Source of the DNA: Neobacillus sp. WH10
Lineage (GTDB): Bacteria; Bacillota; Bacilli; Bacillales; Cytobacillaceae
Direction of reading: 5' to 3'
Assembly (NCBI RefSeq): GCF_030123405.1
Contig: NZ_CP126110.1
Span: 2,666,001-2,730,000, forward strand
DNA length: 64,000 bases
How positions within the stretch are numbered: the first letter of the stretch is position 1; the number at the start of each line of letters is the position of its first letter. Position numbers and translations under genes: made by a program. Below, in pieces: positions 53,480 to 61,060 of this stretch. Below the pieces are notes generated by a model, which saw nothing but the letters and a program-made list of their open reading frames with translations, ran no database searches and had not been told where the DNA came from.

Positions 53480-53508
53480 AAAAAAATGAACGGGCCGTTC
53501 ATTTTTTT
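53480..53508. terminator. Perfect palindromic terminator
   Basis: AAAAAATGAACGG and CCGTTCATTTTTT form a near-perfect palindrome (centre CGGGCCG) with A and T runs on both sides. Confidence 0.75.
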
Positions 53509-53549
53509 CTAGTATACTTCCGATTAGTTATTTAATGTATAAAGTTTTC

Positions 53550-54017
53550 GTCAATAAAAGAATCGATTAATACACCCAAGACTCGCCGAAGCGATCAAGG
53601 ATCTGATCGGTGTGTATTGAATTCGGACAGACTGTCAGGTATCCTGAGGGTTATCCTGATTTCACATCATATGCATACCCTACTGTTAAACCAGTAAAAA
53701 TTGAAATTGCAAATCCAACTAACCGTCCTTTAGATTATAAAAATGCAAATATTAAGGCTGGGTTAAATAAAGATTCTGACCCACCAGTTGCTTCTTTATA
53801 TGAAGCGACTGAAGGTTATACTTGGCATCATCATCAAGATGGGAAAACGATGATTCTTGTTGATTAAGAAGTTCATAGAGAATTTACTCATACGGGTGGA
53901 GTGTATGACCTTTATAATTTAATTATTGTTTCTCCAAGAATGCACCAAGAAATTCTTGATAGGTCATATCACTTTGGAAAAAAAGGAGCAAGCTTAAAAA
54001 ACCACTATAGGAGGTAG
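53550..54017 (+). pseudogene. Third LXG cassette scrap with WHH nuclease tip, one stop
   Basis: The first 80 bases (53550-53631) are a degenerate piece of the LXG middle region (AATAAAAGAATCGAT...AAGCGATCAAGGA). The toxin tip follows in one frame: FGQTVRYPEGYPDFTSYAYP, then EATEGYTWHHHQDGKTMILV, D, TAA (53865-53867), EVHREFTHTGGVYDLYNLI and on to a TAG at 54015. TWHHHQDGKTM and HREFTHTGG are the hallmark of the WHH family of HNH/Endo VII nucleases. The single stop sits where a Lys codon is expected and removes the last catalytic His. The immunity gene follows directly. Confidence 0.78.
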
Positions 54018-54025
54018 TAGTTAAG

Positions 54026-54415
54026 GTGAAGCAAGAAAGAATAAGAAAACTAGTTAAGGAAATAATGGATAAAAGGTACCTTTTGGAACCTACAGATAAA
54101 CTAATTATGGAACTTCAGTCACTCGTAACTTTTCCTGATGTAGGTGATTTATTTTATACGGATCGTGGTAATGAATACATCAGTGATAGAATAATCGATT
54201 ATGAGAACAGAAAAAAAGATAACCTATCAAAAAAAGAATTGATTGATATGGTCACTAAGATACAAGATGTTTCTGGGGAGGAGTATGAAATTGATAATCT
54301 TTTATTAATAGTAGAAAATGCAGCGAAGAATCCAGACATCTCAGATTATATTTACTATTCAGACGAAGATTTAACAGCTGAGCAAATTATAGAAAAAGCA
54401 CTTGCAAGTGAATAG
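54026..54415 (+). CDS. Probable immunity protein for the WHH tip
   Basis: 129 acidic, helical residues from a GTG with AGGAGG 11 bases upstream. Two halves look alike: FPDVGDLFYTDRGNEYISDR and NPDISDYIYYSDEDLTAEQI each follow a helix and precede another (IIDYE / IIEKA). This is a colicin-immunity-like helical layout (as in inhibitors of HNH nucleases of the E9 type), in tandem. Position directly after the WHH toxin supports the role. The gene itself is intact although its toxin is broken. Confidence 0.7.
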   Translation: MKQERIRKLVKEIMDKRYLLEPTDKLIMELQSLVTFPDVGDLFYTDRGNEYISDRIIDYENRKKDNLSKKELIDMVTKIQDVSGEEYEIDNLLLIVENAAKNPDISDYIYYSDEDLTAEQIIEKALASE

Positions 54416-54493
54416 TATAACAGTGAATTAAGAGTAATACTAAGATTCTGAGCAGTGTGTAGATAATGGGATGAGCAGATTAGTTTTGAATGA

Positions 54494-54530
54494 AAACCTT
54501 GATTGGTTATATGCCTTTCAAGGTTTTTTG
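54494..54530 (+). terminator. Terminator after third immunity gene
   Basis: AAACCTTGA pairs with TCAAGGTTT across 15 bases, followed by TTTTG. It is related in sequence to the terminator at 53422, suggesting the cassette ends were duplicated too. Confidence 0.82.
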
Positions 54531-54597
54531 AATTCAAAGGATATTATGGTTAAAAAATAACCTTTCAATTACATCAAAAACTCATTAATTGGCAACT

Positions 54598-54630
54598 AAA
54601 TGATCCAACACAATTTTGGATGGATCATTT
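54598..54630. repeat. Inverted repeat
   Basis: AAATGATCCA pairs perfectly with TGGATCATTT across 13 bases. The surrounding 54531-54745 has no gene; a scrap in one frame reads KYDPDGNILAFVKQFP. Confidence 0.5.
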
Positions 54631-54745
54631 CATGCTCAAAATACGATCCCGATGGGAATATCTTAGCCTTTGTTAAACAATTTCCATAGCCAACGCGATT
54701 CAAGATTAGGGAACGAAGTGAAACAAGCGGGCAGCTTAAAAAATA

Positions 54746-55063
54746 TTATTTTTTTTCGACTTTTACTATTCCTTTCCCTAAATTACCTTTTTCAAAATAG
54801 CATATGACTTCATCATCGACTTGTATTTCATCATCAGAAACGATGCTTTGAGAAGAAAAAATGATTTCTGTCTCGTCATTACTTTTTCCGTAGTACTGAT
54901 TGCCTTCAATTTTGCTAATTTTATATTCTACTGTAGTATATTCAGAAGAATCGTTGCTTTTCTTACTTGGATTGTTTACTGGAGCAGCTGTATGGGTTTT
55001 AAGTAAAACTAATGCTATTAAAACTAATGAGAGCACCCCAAGGATGATCACTCTTTTGAACAT
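54746..55063 (-). CDS. Small membrane-anchored protein with beta-rich domain
   Basis: 105 residues. An N-terminal membrane helix or uncleaved signal (VIILGVLSLVLIALVLL) is followed by a Ser/Asn-rich linker and a compact outer domain of about 60 residues: YTTVEYKISKIEGNQYYGKS, then IQVDDEVICYFEKGNLGKGI. The pattern of short strands suggests an OB-like or small beta barrel, as in DUF3221-type Bacillus proteins. A GGGAGG site lies just upstream on the minus strand. Function unknown; it faces the outside. Confidence 0.7.
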   Translation of the reverse strand: MFKRVIILGVLSLVLIALVLLKTHTAAPVNNPSKKSNDSSEYTTVEYKISKIEGNQYYGKSNDETEIIFSSQSIVSDDEIQVDDEVICYFEKGNLGKGIVKVEKK

Positions 55064-55328
55064 GTTACTCTACCTCCCTCTATGTATTGTAAGAGATGGA
55101 AGAGGAAAGTAAATCCTACTATTTTCCTTTAGTCTTTATACCTATTGTTCCTTACAAGGCTTTCAAAACCCATGTTCAAAAAAATAATGGCTCAAGCCCA
55201 GTAATTTTTTTAACTAGGTGGTTCCATTAATTCGAGTGCAGAGGGGTTCATGTAACGATTTTCAAAAATAAACTCGTGAACCGCTAACGATTAATTGCTG
55301 CATGGAAACTAGGATACAGCCTTATTAA
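55064..55328. other. Gap
   Basis: No gene seen between the small membrane protein and the hairpin at 55329. It should include the promoter of the minus-strand gene at 55063. Confidence 0.35.
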
Positions 55329-55371
55329 AAAATGGCATGCCCTGACTTTTGTCAGTTTGGCATGCCATTTT
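55329..55371 (-). terminator. Terminator of the SleB-like hydrolase gene
   Basis: AAAATGGCATGCC pairs perfectly with GGCATGCCATTTT, with an inner CTGAC / GTCAG stem. A/T runs flank both sides and suit termination of the minus-strand gene that ends at 55385. Confidence 0.9.
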
Positions 55372-55384
55372 AATAATCATCCAT

Positions 55385-56128
55385 CTATTTTGCAAACACA
55401 TGATTACCGATTGTCTTTACTGTTTCACGGGATCGAATCCAATTATCTGTAGCAATTTCAGGGTTATAGAAAAAAATGGAATCATTTAAAGTATCTTCTC
55501 TTTTTAGAGCTTCTTCTACTGCTTGAGTTGACTCTTTTGATGCCGGTTTATTAATTTCACCATTTTGAACAGGTGAAAAGGCATAAGCATCACCAACTAC
55601 TTGGTTAATCACCTCTGTCACCGTATCAGGAAACTGAGAGGATTCCACTCGATTTAATACGACTGTTGCAACGGCTACTTTTCCTTCATAGGGCTCTCCT
55701 TTTGCCTCCGCTTCAACTAGTCTGGCAAATAAGTCTTTTTCATTATCTGAAATAGAAATCGCAGGTGTTGCAACCTCTTCAACTGGAGCTTCTACTTTTG
55801 GTTCAATGGGTTGATCTGCATTTTCCGCTTCTACTGTCAAATTATTATTATTCTCAGCTGCAGATTTTGACGGATCTGCAAGTATTTCAACTGCTTTTGC
55901 AGCTACATGTATCACAGGTTTTGCTAATTGGATGGATAAGCTCTGAGGTTGTAAGATTTCTCCATACCCTAAATTATCTATGGTTAAACTATTTTGTGTT
56001 TCATGTTCCGGAAAGCTGTGTTCATTTTGAGTGAAGGAATTGGTGATCGCCATTGCCGTATTAGTGTGTACTCCTATGGAAATTGTAGCTACACAAGCTA
56101 CAATAAATGATTTCATAGAATTCTTCAT
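55385..56128 (-). CDS. SleB-like cell wall hydrolase (Hydrolase_2)
   Basis: 247 residues from the ATG at 56128 (AGGAGGT upstream, spacing longer than usual); the ATG 16 codons earlier lacks a site. The signal peptide (KSFIVACVATISIGVHTNTAMA) is followed by a low-complexity linker. The catalytic domain (about 130-247) has EKDLFARLVEAEAKGEPYEGK, AVATVVLNRVESSQFPDTV, YAFSPVQNG and SIFFYNP, the Hydrolase_2 pattern of SleB/CwlJ with Glu in LVEAEAKGE as catalytic acid. It probably cleaves cortex or cell-wall muramyl bonds as a lytic enzyme. It has no peptidoglycan-binding repeat at the N terminus, unlike SleB itself. Confidence 0.88.
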   Translation of the reverse strand: MKNSMKSFIVACVATISIGVHTNTAMAITNSFTQNEHSFPEHETQNSLTIDNLGYGEILQPQSLSIQLAKPVIHVAAKAVEILADPSKSAAENNNNLTVEAENADQPIEPKVEAPVEEVATPAISISDNEKDLFARLVEAEAKGEPYEGKVAVATVVLNRVESSQFPDTVTEVINQVVGDAYAFSPVQNGEINKPASKESTQAVEEALKREDTLNDSIFFYNPEIATDNWIRSRETVKTIGNHVFAK

Positions 56129-56504
56129 GATGTGTGTGCTACCTCCTGTAAAATTCTCATGATAATACCCTAACATGGCTTAAACTTCATTTACAGAACG
56201 ATAGCATTACAATTCTTTTTATTTTGATGAACAGAATTACATTAAATGAGGTTTTATGACAATACTCCTATAAAAATGTAATAAACTAGGAAATTAAACG
56301 AAGCGGAGGAATAAATTACCCAAGGTATTTGTCATTTTAATAAGGTCAATTTTTAGCAGTATTTACTTTTCCAAATAGGAAATCAAAATACTGATACCGA
56401 TGTATCCATAATTGTCCTATTTTTTATAGTAATAACAAATTTATAATTAAGTTAAATGGTAAATAATCAAAAATGACGTTTATACAAGCAAGGAGATGCT
56501 TTTA
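56129..56504. other. Divergent promoter region
   Basis: AT-rich, no gene. It holds promoters for the hydrolase (minus) and the DnaA_N protein (plus). Confidence 0.4.
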
Positions 56505-56909
56505 ATGGATTTATGGATTGAGGTTCTTAAAAAAATAAGCGAAAAAATATCAAAACCAAGTTTTGAAACTTGGTTTGTAGGCACGGAAGTAGAAATTGAT
56601 AATGATATTTTGTTTGTAAAAGCGAAAAATATATTTAACGCAGATTGGTTAGAGGAACGGTATAAATCATTAATTTCCGAAACAGTTAGAGAATTAACCG
56701 AAAAAACCTACGAAATCAAGTTTCCAAGTATTGATGTGAGTTTAGAAAAGGAAACGACGGCGATCCAAAGTCATAGTCAGAGGACCTCTTATCATGAGTT
56801 GAAAAACTTAATCCAAGAACAGGGCGCATTAATAACGAAACAACAGGAGAAAATTGAAGAACTGGAAAAGAGAATACATGTATTGGAGCAAGAGGATACT
56901 CATAAATGA
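56505..56909 (+). CDS. Stand-alone DnaA N-terminal-domain protein
   Basis: 134 residues from the ATG at 56505 (AAGGAG 9 bases upstream; the ATG at 56496 abuts the site). Residues 1-75 (DLWIEVLKKISEKISKPSFE, TWFVGTEVEIDNDILFVKAK, NIFNADWLEERYKSLISETV) closely follow DnaA domain I of Bacillus, the part that recruits helicase and binds regulators such as SirA. The last 45 residues are a coiled coil (KQQEKIEELEKRIHVLEQ). There is no AAA+ or DNA-binding domain. It could bind DnaA domain I partners and act as a decoy or regulator; that is inference. Confidence 0.8.
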   Translation: MDLWIEVLKKISEKISKPSFETWFVGTEVEIDNDILFVKAKNIFNADWLEERYKSLISETVRELTEKTYEIKFPSIDVSLEKETTAIQSHSQRTSYHELKNLIQEQGALITKQQEKIEELEKRIHVLEQEDTHK

Positions 56910-56968
56910 AAGACTGGCAAATGATCATTTAGGGACTAACTCAGCTCCCTTTTATTGATGCTAAAATA

Positions 56969-57243
56969 GAGTTATAAGAGTTTGTAAGAATTGTTTAAAG
57001 AAATAGCACAAACAATTAATCATTTTCATTTATCATTAGAGGTTATTCAATGAAGGTATATAGACTAAAAAGGCAGTTTAATGGATATAAAAAATGAGCA
57101 TAGTTTTACTTGATTAGTGAATCAGAATTTATTGGAATTAAAGAGTTTGTATTTATCGCGGAAGATTTAACATATAGGATATCGATCAATGAAAGCTAAC
57201 TAATTAAGAATAATAAATAAATAAAAGAAATCTTTTAACGAAT
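56969..57243 (+). pseudogene. Decayed small gene, dispersed family copy C
   Basis: Broken frames give VIRVCKNCLKK, then MKVYRLKRQFNGYK, IESEFIGIKEFVFIAEDL and YRISINES, parallel to copy A (11714-11985) along its whole length, with different point stops. Copy B (18433) shares only the front. Each copy lies next to other decayed genes. Confidence 0.62.
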
Positions 57244-57463
57244 GAAAAATGTGTCATACATTTATAATTGGGTAAAAGGAAATGCTTGGGCTTCTCTTAC
57301 TGAAGAGGTAAATGTGTTTGGCAGGACAATGACGAAGGGTGATACGCTCTTATTGCTTGTCAGGCACATTATTCATCATCGCTGGCAAATGACGGTTTTC
57401 ATGCGTCAGGCCGGAGTAAGAGTTCCAGGGATTTATGGACCCACAAGAGAAGAATGGGCGTAA
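57244..57463 (+). pseudogene. DinB-family protein, C-terminal remnant
   Basis: About 73 codons. GRTMTKGDTLLLLVRHIIHH and MTVFMRQAGVRVPGIYGPTR match the last helices of DinB/YfiT-type metalloproteins, including the paired His of the metal site. The first half (normally about 80 residues with another His) is absent, and the sequence upstream is the repeat copy C. Not functional. Confidence 0.7.
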
Positions 57464-57593
57464 TTGGAAATGGATGCTCCAATTATTTCGAGAAAGTTTT
57501 TTCACTCATTAAGGAAATAAATCTTTCTGAGAATAAAAAATAGATTATAGTTTCGCTCCAATGAGAAATAATAAGTCTAAAGGAGCGATGATT

Positions 57594-57851
57594 ATGGACA
57601 GAGAGAAGGAATATGTTGCAGCTGATTTATCTTCTCATTTAATCAATGAAATCAAATCATTAGAAGAAAAATTAAGCGAGAAATCACAAAAAGAAGTTGT
57701 GGTGATCGCCTACGAAAAAGATATGCCGCCAACATAACAATATACTTTGGATGAAGTCTCGGTTCCTGCCGAGGCTTTAAATTTTAAAAATGAGAAACCT
57801 CAATTGGATATGGATGAAACGTATAAAATGATTTTTTTGTTGGAGAAGTAA
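57594..57851 (+). pseudogene. Small acidic protein gene with one in-frame TAA
   Basis: AAAGGAG 7 bases before the ATG. The frame reads DREKEYVAADLSSHLINEIK, SLEEKLSEKSQKEVVVIAYE, KDMPPT, TAA (57735-57737), QYTLDEVSVPAEALNF and onward to MIFLLEK, TAA. Both sides look like one protein of 85 residues, with the stop where a Gln codon (CAA) is likely. A 47-residue product is possible. The ribosome site can pair with TCGCTCC about 25 bases upstream (57553-57588). Family not recognised. Confidence 0.55.
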
Positions 57852-57871
57852 AATTAGTTATCAAAAGTAAA

Positions 57872-58312
57872 CTATTCACTTGTTAATATAAGTTTTCTTG
57901 ACTTGACATCATAAATTTTATAACCAATTTCAAACTTATGATCTTTTGTAACTGTCAGTTTACAATAATATGGAATTGACTTTCCATATGCATCAAGTTG
58001 AGGTATATGATTAAAAGAAAACAAATCACCTGTATCAAGCATTTCAAAGGTCGCTCCAGCAGAACGTCCAGATGAAGTTATTTCGATGGTACATTTCCCA
58101 CTGACAACATCATATTCTTTTAATAATATGTATTTTAGACTGGGGAGAGTTACTACTAATAGTAATACACCTACTAAAAAGACTCCAAGGGTCTTAGCTA
58201 CATTTAGTAAAGTAAATTCTTTATCAATAAACAAATAAATCAAGTAAATAATAGCATATAGAAAAAATAGAGCTCCTAGTATGAGTATAAAATAATACAA
58301 TTTTTTACACAT
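57872..58312 (-). CDS. Two-helix membrane protein, hypothetical
   Basis: 146 residues. Two membrane helices (KKLYYFILILGALFFLYAII and GVFLVGVLLLVVTLPSLKYI) are followed by a soluble beta-rich domain of about 80 residues (CTIEITSSGRSAGATFEMLD, then PYYCKLTVTKDHKFEIGYKI). Membrane proteins of this plan occur in LXG/type VII loci as immunity-like or accessory proteins, but no family is evident. The opposite strand carries no competing gene. Start ATG at 58312 with a weak upstream site. Confidence 0.6.
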   Translation of the reverse strand: MCKKLYYFILILGALFFLYAIIYLIYLFIDKEFTLLNVAKTLGVFLVGVLLLVVTLPSLKYILLKEYDVVSGKCTIEITSSGRSAGATFEMLDTGDLFSFNHIPQLDAYGKSIPYYCKLTVTKDHKFEIGYKIYDVKSRKLILTSE

Positions 58313-58591
58313 CCTATAATGTTTGAATAATTATATTACGCTGTTGCATTCATATGGTTTCAAAATCAGCTATAATATTTTCTCTAGTTTTTATGCAGCT
58401 TTATTGTGAATTAAACAGAGCCTTTTGAAAGAAGAAGTATTTCGATGCCTGCCCCCCCTATAAGTTGAAGCGATAACGAAGTGGGGATCAGGAATCGAAG
58501 TTGAATGAATAGCAAAAAGGATGCCGCAATCGTATGTTCCTATTTGGGGTGAATGCGATATACTAGAAGTACTATAGAATATGTTTTCTAA

Positions 58592-59117
58592 AGGGTGGTC
58601 GGTACACTCCCAAACAGATGAGGGGTGATGCCGAATCCGGTTTCCCATCAACAAGATTAGGTGAGTCGATGAAAAAGGTAGGAATTGATCCACCTGACCC
58701 AATTAATAATAGAAGTTGGCAAGCCATCATATTGTGTCGGAGGGTCCAAATTATGAGGCGGTAGTAAAAGCCAGAGAAATACTATCAAAGTATAAAATTG
58801 ATATTAATTCTCCAACTAATGGCGTTAGGCTGCCTAATGTCCTTGGTTATACTAAATATACCGATCCTGATTGGGATGGTGTAATCTATGTTGCCACTCA
58901 TAATGGAAGACACACGAATAATTATTTTATAACGGTGTATGAAAGATTGGCTATCGTAGTAAAAGATAATGCCGGTGAATCAGATGAAGTAATAAGGGAG
59001 TTGCTTGAAGAAGAATTACATGATATTAGAACAAAGTTACTTTCTTCTGATATCATCCTTCATAGGGAGAGGTTAATTTTAATTAAAATTGGTACCTCTT
59101 TTGATTTAATTTATTAG
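58592..59117 (+). pseudogene. AHH-type nuclease toxin, frameshifted
   Basis: One frame reads LKGGRYTPKQMRGDAESGFP, STRLGESMKKVGIDPPDPIN and NRSWQA. The next frame continues at once with HHIVSEGPNYEAVVKAREIL, INSPTNGVRLPN and THNGRHTNNYFITVYERL. WQA-HHIV, NGVRLP and GRHTNNYF together are the AHH nuclease motif set. One base is missing at the AHH itself (CCATCAT where CCCATCAT is expected, near 58720), so the toxin is broken exactly at its catalytic His. No LXG or pre-toxin region is left upstream. Three Imm11-like genes follow. Confidence 0.75.
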
Positions 59118-59165
59118 TTATATCAAATGAGGTAATTATTCATTTTAATTAAAGGAAGTGAATTT

Positions 59166-59975
59166 ATGAAGATTTGGCTATTAACTTGCCAATTTGAAAA
59201 ATATGAGGTGCTCAAATTTATAAATAGAGAAGATAGTAATCTGTTTCATGAGAATTTTAATGGAACCTCTATGAAAAAAAACTGGCAGCCCATACAAGTT
59301 CAAACCTACAAAGATGGAAAAGTGAGTGATTTTCCCGACGGGTTGCTATTAGTTCCTGTTTTTAGTGAAAAGGCTGTGCAAGTATTACAGGAATTTATAT
59401 TAGAGGAAAAAGTAGAGCTTTTGCCACTGACTTCTACAAAAAATAGAAAATACTATGCTGTTAATGTTTTAAATGTTTTAGGTGCAATCGATGGAAATAC
59501 CTCAGAAGTTAGAAGATCAAGAAGCGGAAGGATTCTCAACTATGATGGATTTTCCTTTTTTAAGGAAATGGTAGAAGGCCAGGATATTTTTAAAGTTGTG
59601 AACCATGAATCCAAACGGATCATTAGCACTAAAGTCTTTGTATCGGATCTTTTTAGAAAGAAAGTAATAGAGTCTGGTCTAGAAGGCTTTAATTTCATAG
59701 AATTCTGGGATTCAGAAAAAACTGCAACCGGCGAAGAAGAATTGGCGAATCCGTATCTCGTTGATACATCATTTGGAACGACGTATACCTTCGAAGAGGC
59801 GACCAATTTCGTCATGAATCAAAACAAGACCGTTGCCAGCGACAAATGGGCAATGCGCCTGGACGAAAACAAAGAGCTTCAGGTCGGCCAGCTGCAGGAA
59901 GACGGTTCATTCTTGTGGATAAACTCAATCTATTATCCTCCGATTTTTCTAGCGATGAAGTGGAAGGTGCTGTAA
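59166..59975 (+). CDS. Imm11/DUF1629-like immunity protein, copy 1
   Basis: 269 residues; AAGGAAGTG upstream. Sequence runs KIWLLTCQFEKYEVLKF, FSEKAVQVLQEF, YYAVNVLNVLGAIDGNTSEV, DIFKVVNHESKRIISTKVFV and SDLFRKKVIESGLEGFNFIE FWDSE. The NVLNxLD-x-S and VFVSDxFKxxxExxGLxGFxF elements define the Imm11 (DUF1629) family, which neutralises nuclease toxins. A separate C-terminal module of about 75 residues (NPYLVDTSFGTTYTFEEA ... YYPPIFLAMKWKVL) follows. It lies just after the broken AHH toxin, its likely original target. Confidence 0.78.
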   Translation: MKIWLLTCQFEKYEVLKFINREDSNLFHENFNGTSMKKNWQPIQVQTYKDGKVSDFPDGLLLVPVFSEKAVQVLQEFILEEKVELLPLTSTKNRKYYAVNVLNVLGAIDGNTSEVRRSRSGRILNYDGFSFFKEMVEGQDIFKVVNHESKRIISTKVFVSDLFRKKVIESGLEGFNFIEFWDSEKTATGEEELANPYLVDTSFGTTYTFEEATNFVMNQNKTVASDKWAMRLDENKELQVGQLQEDGSFLWINSIYYPPIFLAMKWKVL

Positions 59976-60061
59976 AGCGTCGGTGTCACTGGAATATGAT
60001 TGCTTTTATTATTTTAACGAAAGAATTTAATTTAGTTGTCACAAACTAAATTGATGTTATT

Positions 60062-60095
60062 ACTCCCGTGAAAACCTTGTTCACGGGAGTTTTTC
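60062..60095 (+). terminator. Terminator between Imm11-like copies 1 and 2
   Basis: ACTCCCGTGAA pairs perfectly with TTCACGGGAGT across 7 bases, followed by TTTTC. It makes copy 2 and copy 3 a separate transcript. Confidence 0.9.
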
Positions 60096-60251
60096 AGTTT
60101 AACAGTTAATAAAAATTTATGCTAATACAAGAAATGGCTGTCACCGGGAGACTGCAGCTGTCACATGCCTTTTTTCTAAAAAAAGGAATAGTTCACTAAA
60201 ATGGAGAACTGTATATATTTGTTAGGTTATGTTTAATAAGGAAGTGAACTT

Positions 60252-61058
60252 ATGAAATTATGGCTATTAAAAAGACAATATGGGCGATTTGAGGTATTGG
60301 ACTTTTCAGACGACCAAGGCGCTAAGTTCTTTAGTGAGAACTTTAAAGGAATACCCATGCCGGAAAATTTGTCCCCGGTTCAAATTGAAACATTTAAAAA
60401 GGGAGTTAAAAGCGATTTTCCTAGTGGTCTTCTATTACCTCCTGTTTTTAGCGAGAGGGCTGTTCAAGTATTAGGTGAGTTATTAAAAGGAAAAGTTGAA
60501 CTTTTGCCATTGCATACTGTCAAAAATGAGAGATATTATGCAGGGAACGTTATCAATGTGCTAGATTGTATTGATGCAGATCATTCAGAGGTGAAAAGAT
60601 TCAGTGACGGGTTAATTATGGAATATACAAAATATGTGTTCATAAAAGAGACGGTAGAAAGAGAGAATATTTTTAAAATCAGGGTCCATGATTCAAAAAA
60701 AATATTAATCAATAAAGTATTCGTTTCCGATCTTTTTAGAGAAAGAGTCTTAGAATCGGGCCTGAAAGGCTTTGATTTCATAAAAGTCTGGGATTCCGAA
60801 AAAGCTGCAACCGGCGAAGAAGAGGGGCCGAATCCTTATCTCGTTGATACATCGTTCGGAACGACCTATTCCTTCGAAGAGGCGACCAATTTGGTAATGA
60901 ATCAAAACAAGACCGTTGCCAGCGATAAATGGGCAATGCGCTTGGACGAAAACAAAGAGCTTCAGGTCGGCCAGCTGCAGGAAGACGGTTCATACTTGTG
61001 GCTAAACCCAATCTATTATCCTCCGATTTTTCTAGGGATGAAGTGGAAGGTACTGTAA
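60252..61058 (+). CDS. Imm11/DUF1629-like immunity protein, copy 2
   Basis: 268 residues; AAGGAAGTG upstream, the same leader as copy 1. It has the same domain order: KLWLLKRQYGRFEVLDFSDD, FSERAVQVLGELLKGK, YYAGNVINVLDCIDADHSEV, KVFVSDLFRERVLESGLKGF, then the C-terminal module. The N-terminal 200 residues differ considerably from copies 1 and 3, but the final 220 bases are nearly identical to both. It is separated from copy 1 by a terminator and followed by copy 3 after 2 bases. Confidence 0.78.
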   Translation: MKLWLLKRQYGRFEVLDFSDDQGAKFFSENFKGIPMPENLSPVQIETFKKGVKSDFPSGLLLPPVFSERAVQVLGELLKGKVELLPLHTVKNERYYAGNVINVLDCIDADHSEVKRFSDGLIMEYTKYVFIKETVERENIFKIRVHDSKKILINKVFVSDLFRERVLESGLKGFDFIKVWDSEKAATGEEEGPNPYLVDTSFGTTYSFEEATNLVMNQNKTVASDKWAMRLDENKELQVGQLQEDGSYLWLNPIYYPPIFLGMKWKVL

Positions 61059-61060
61059 TC

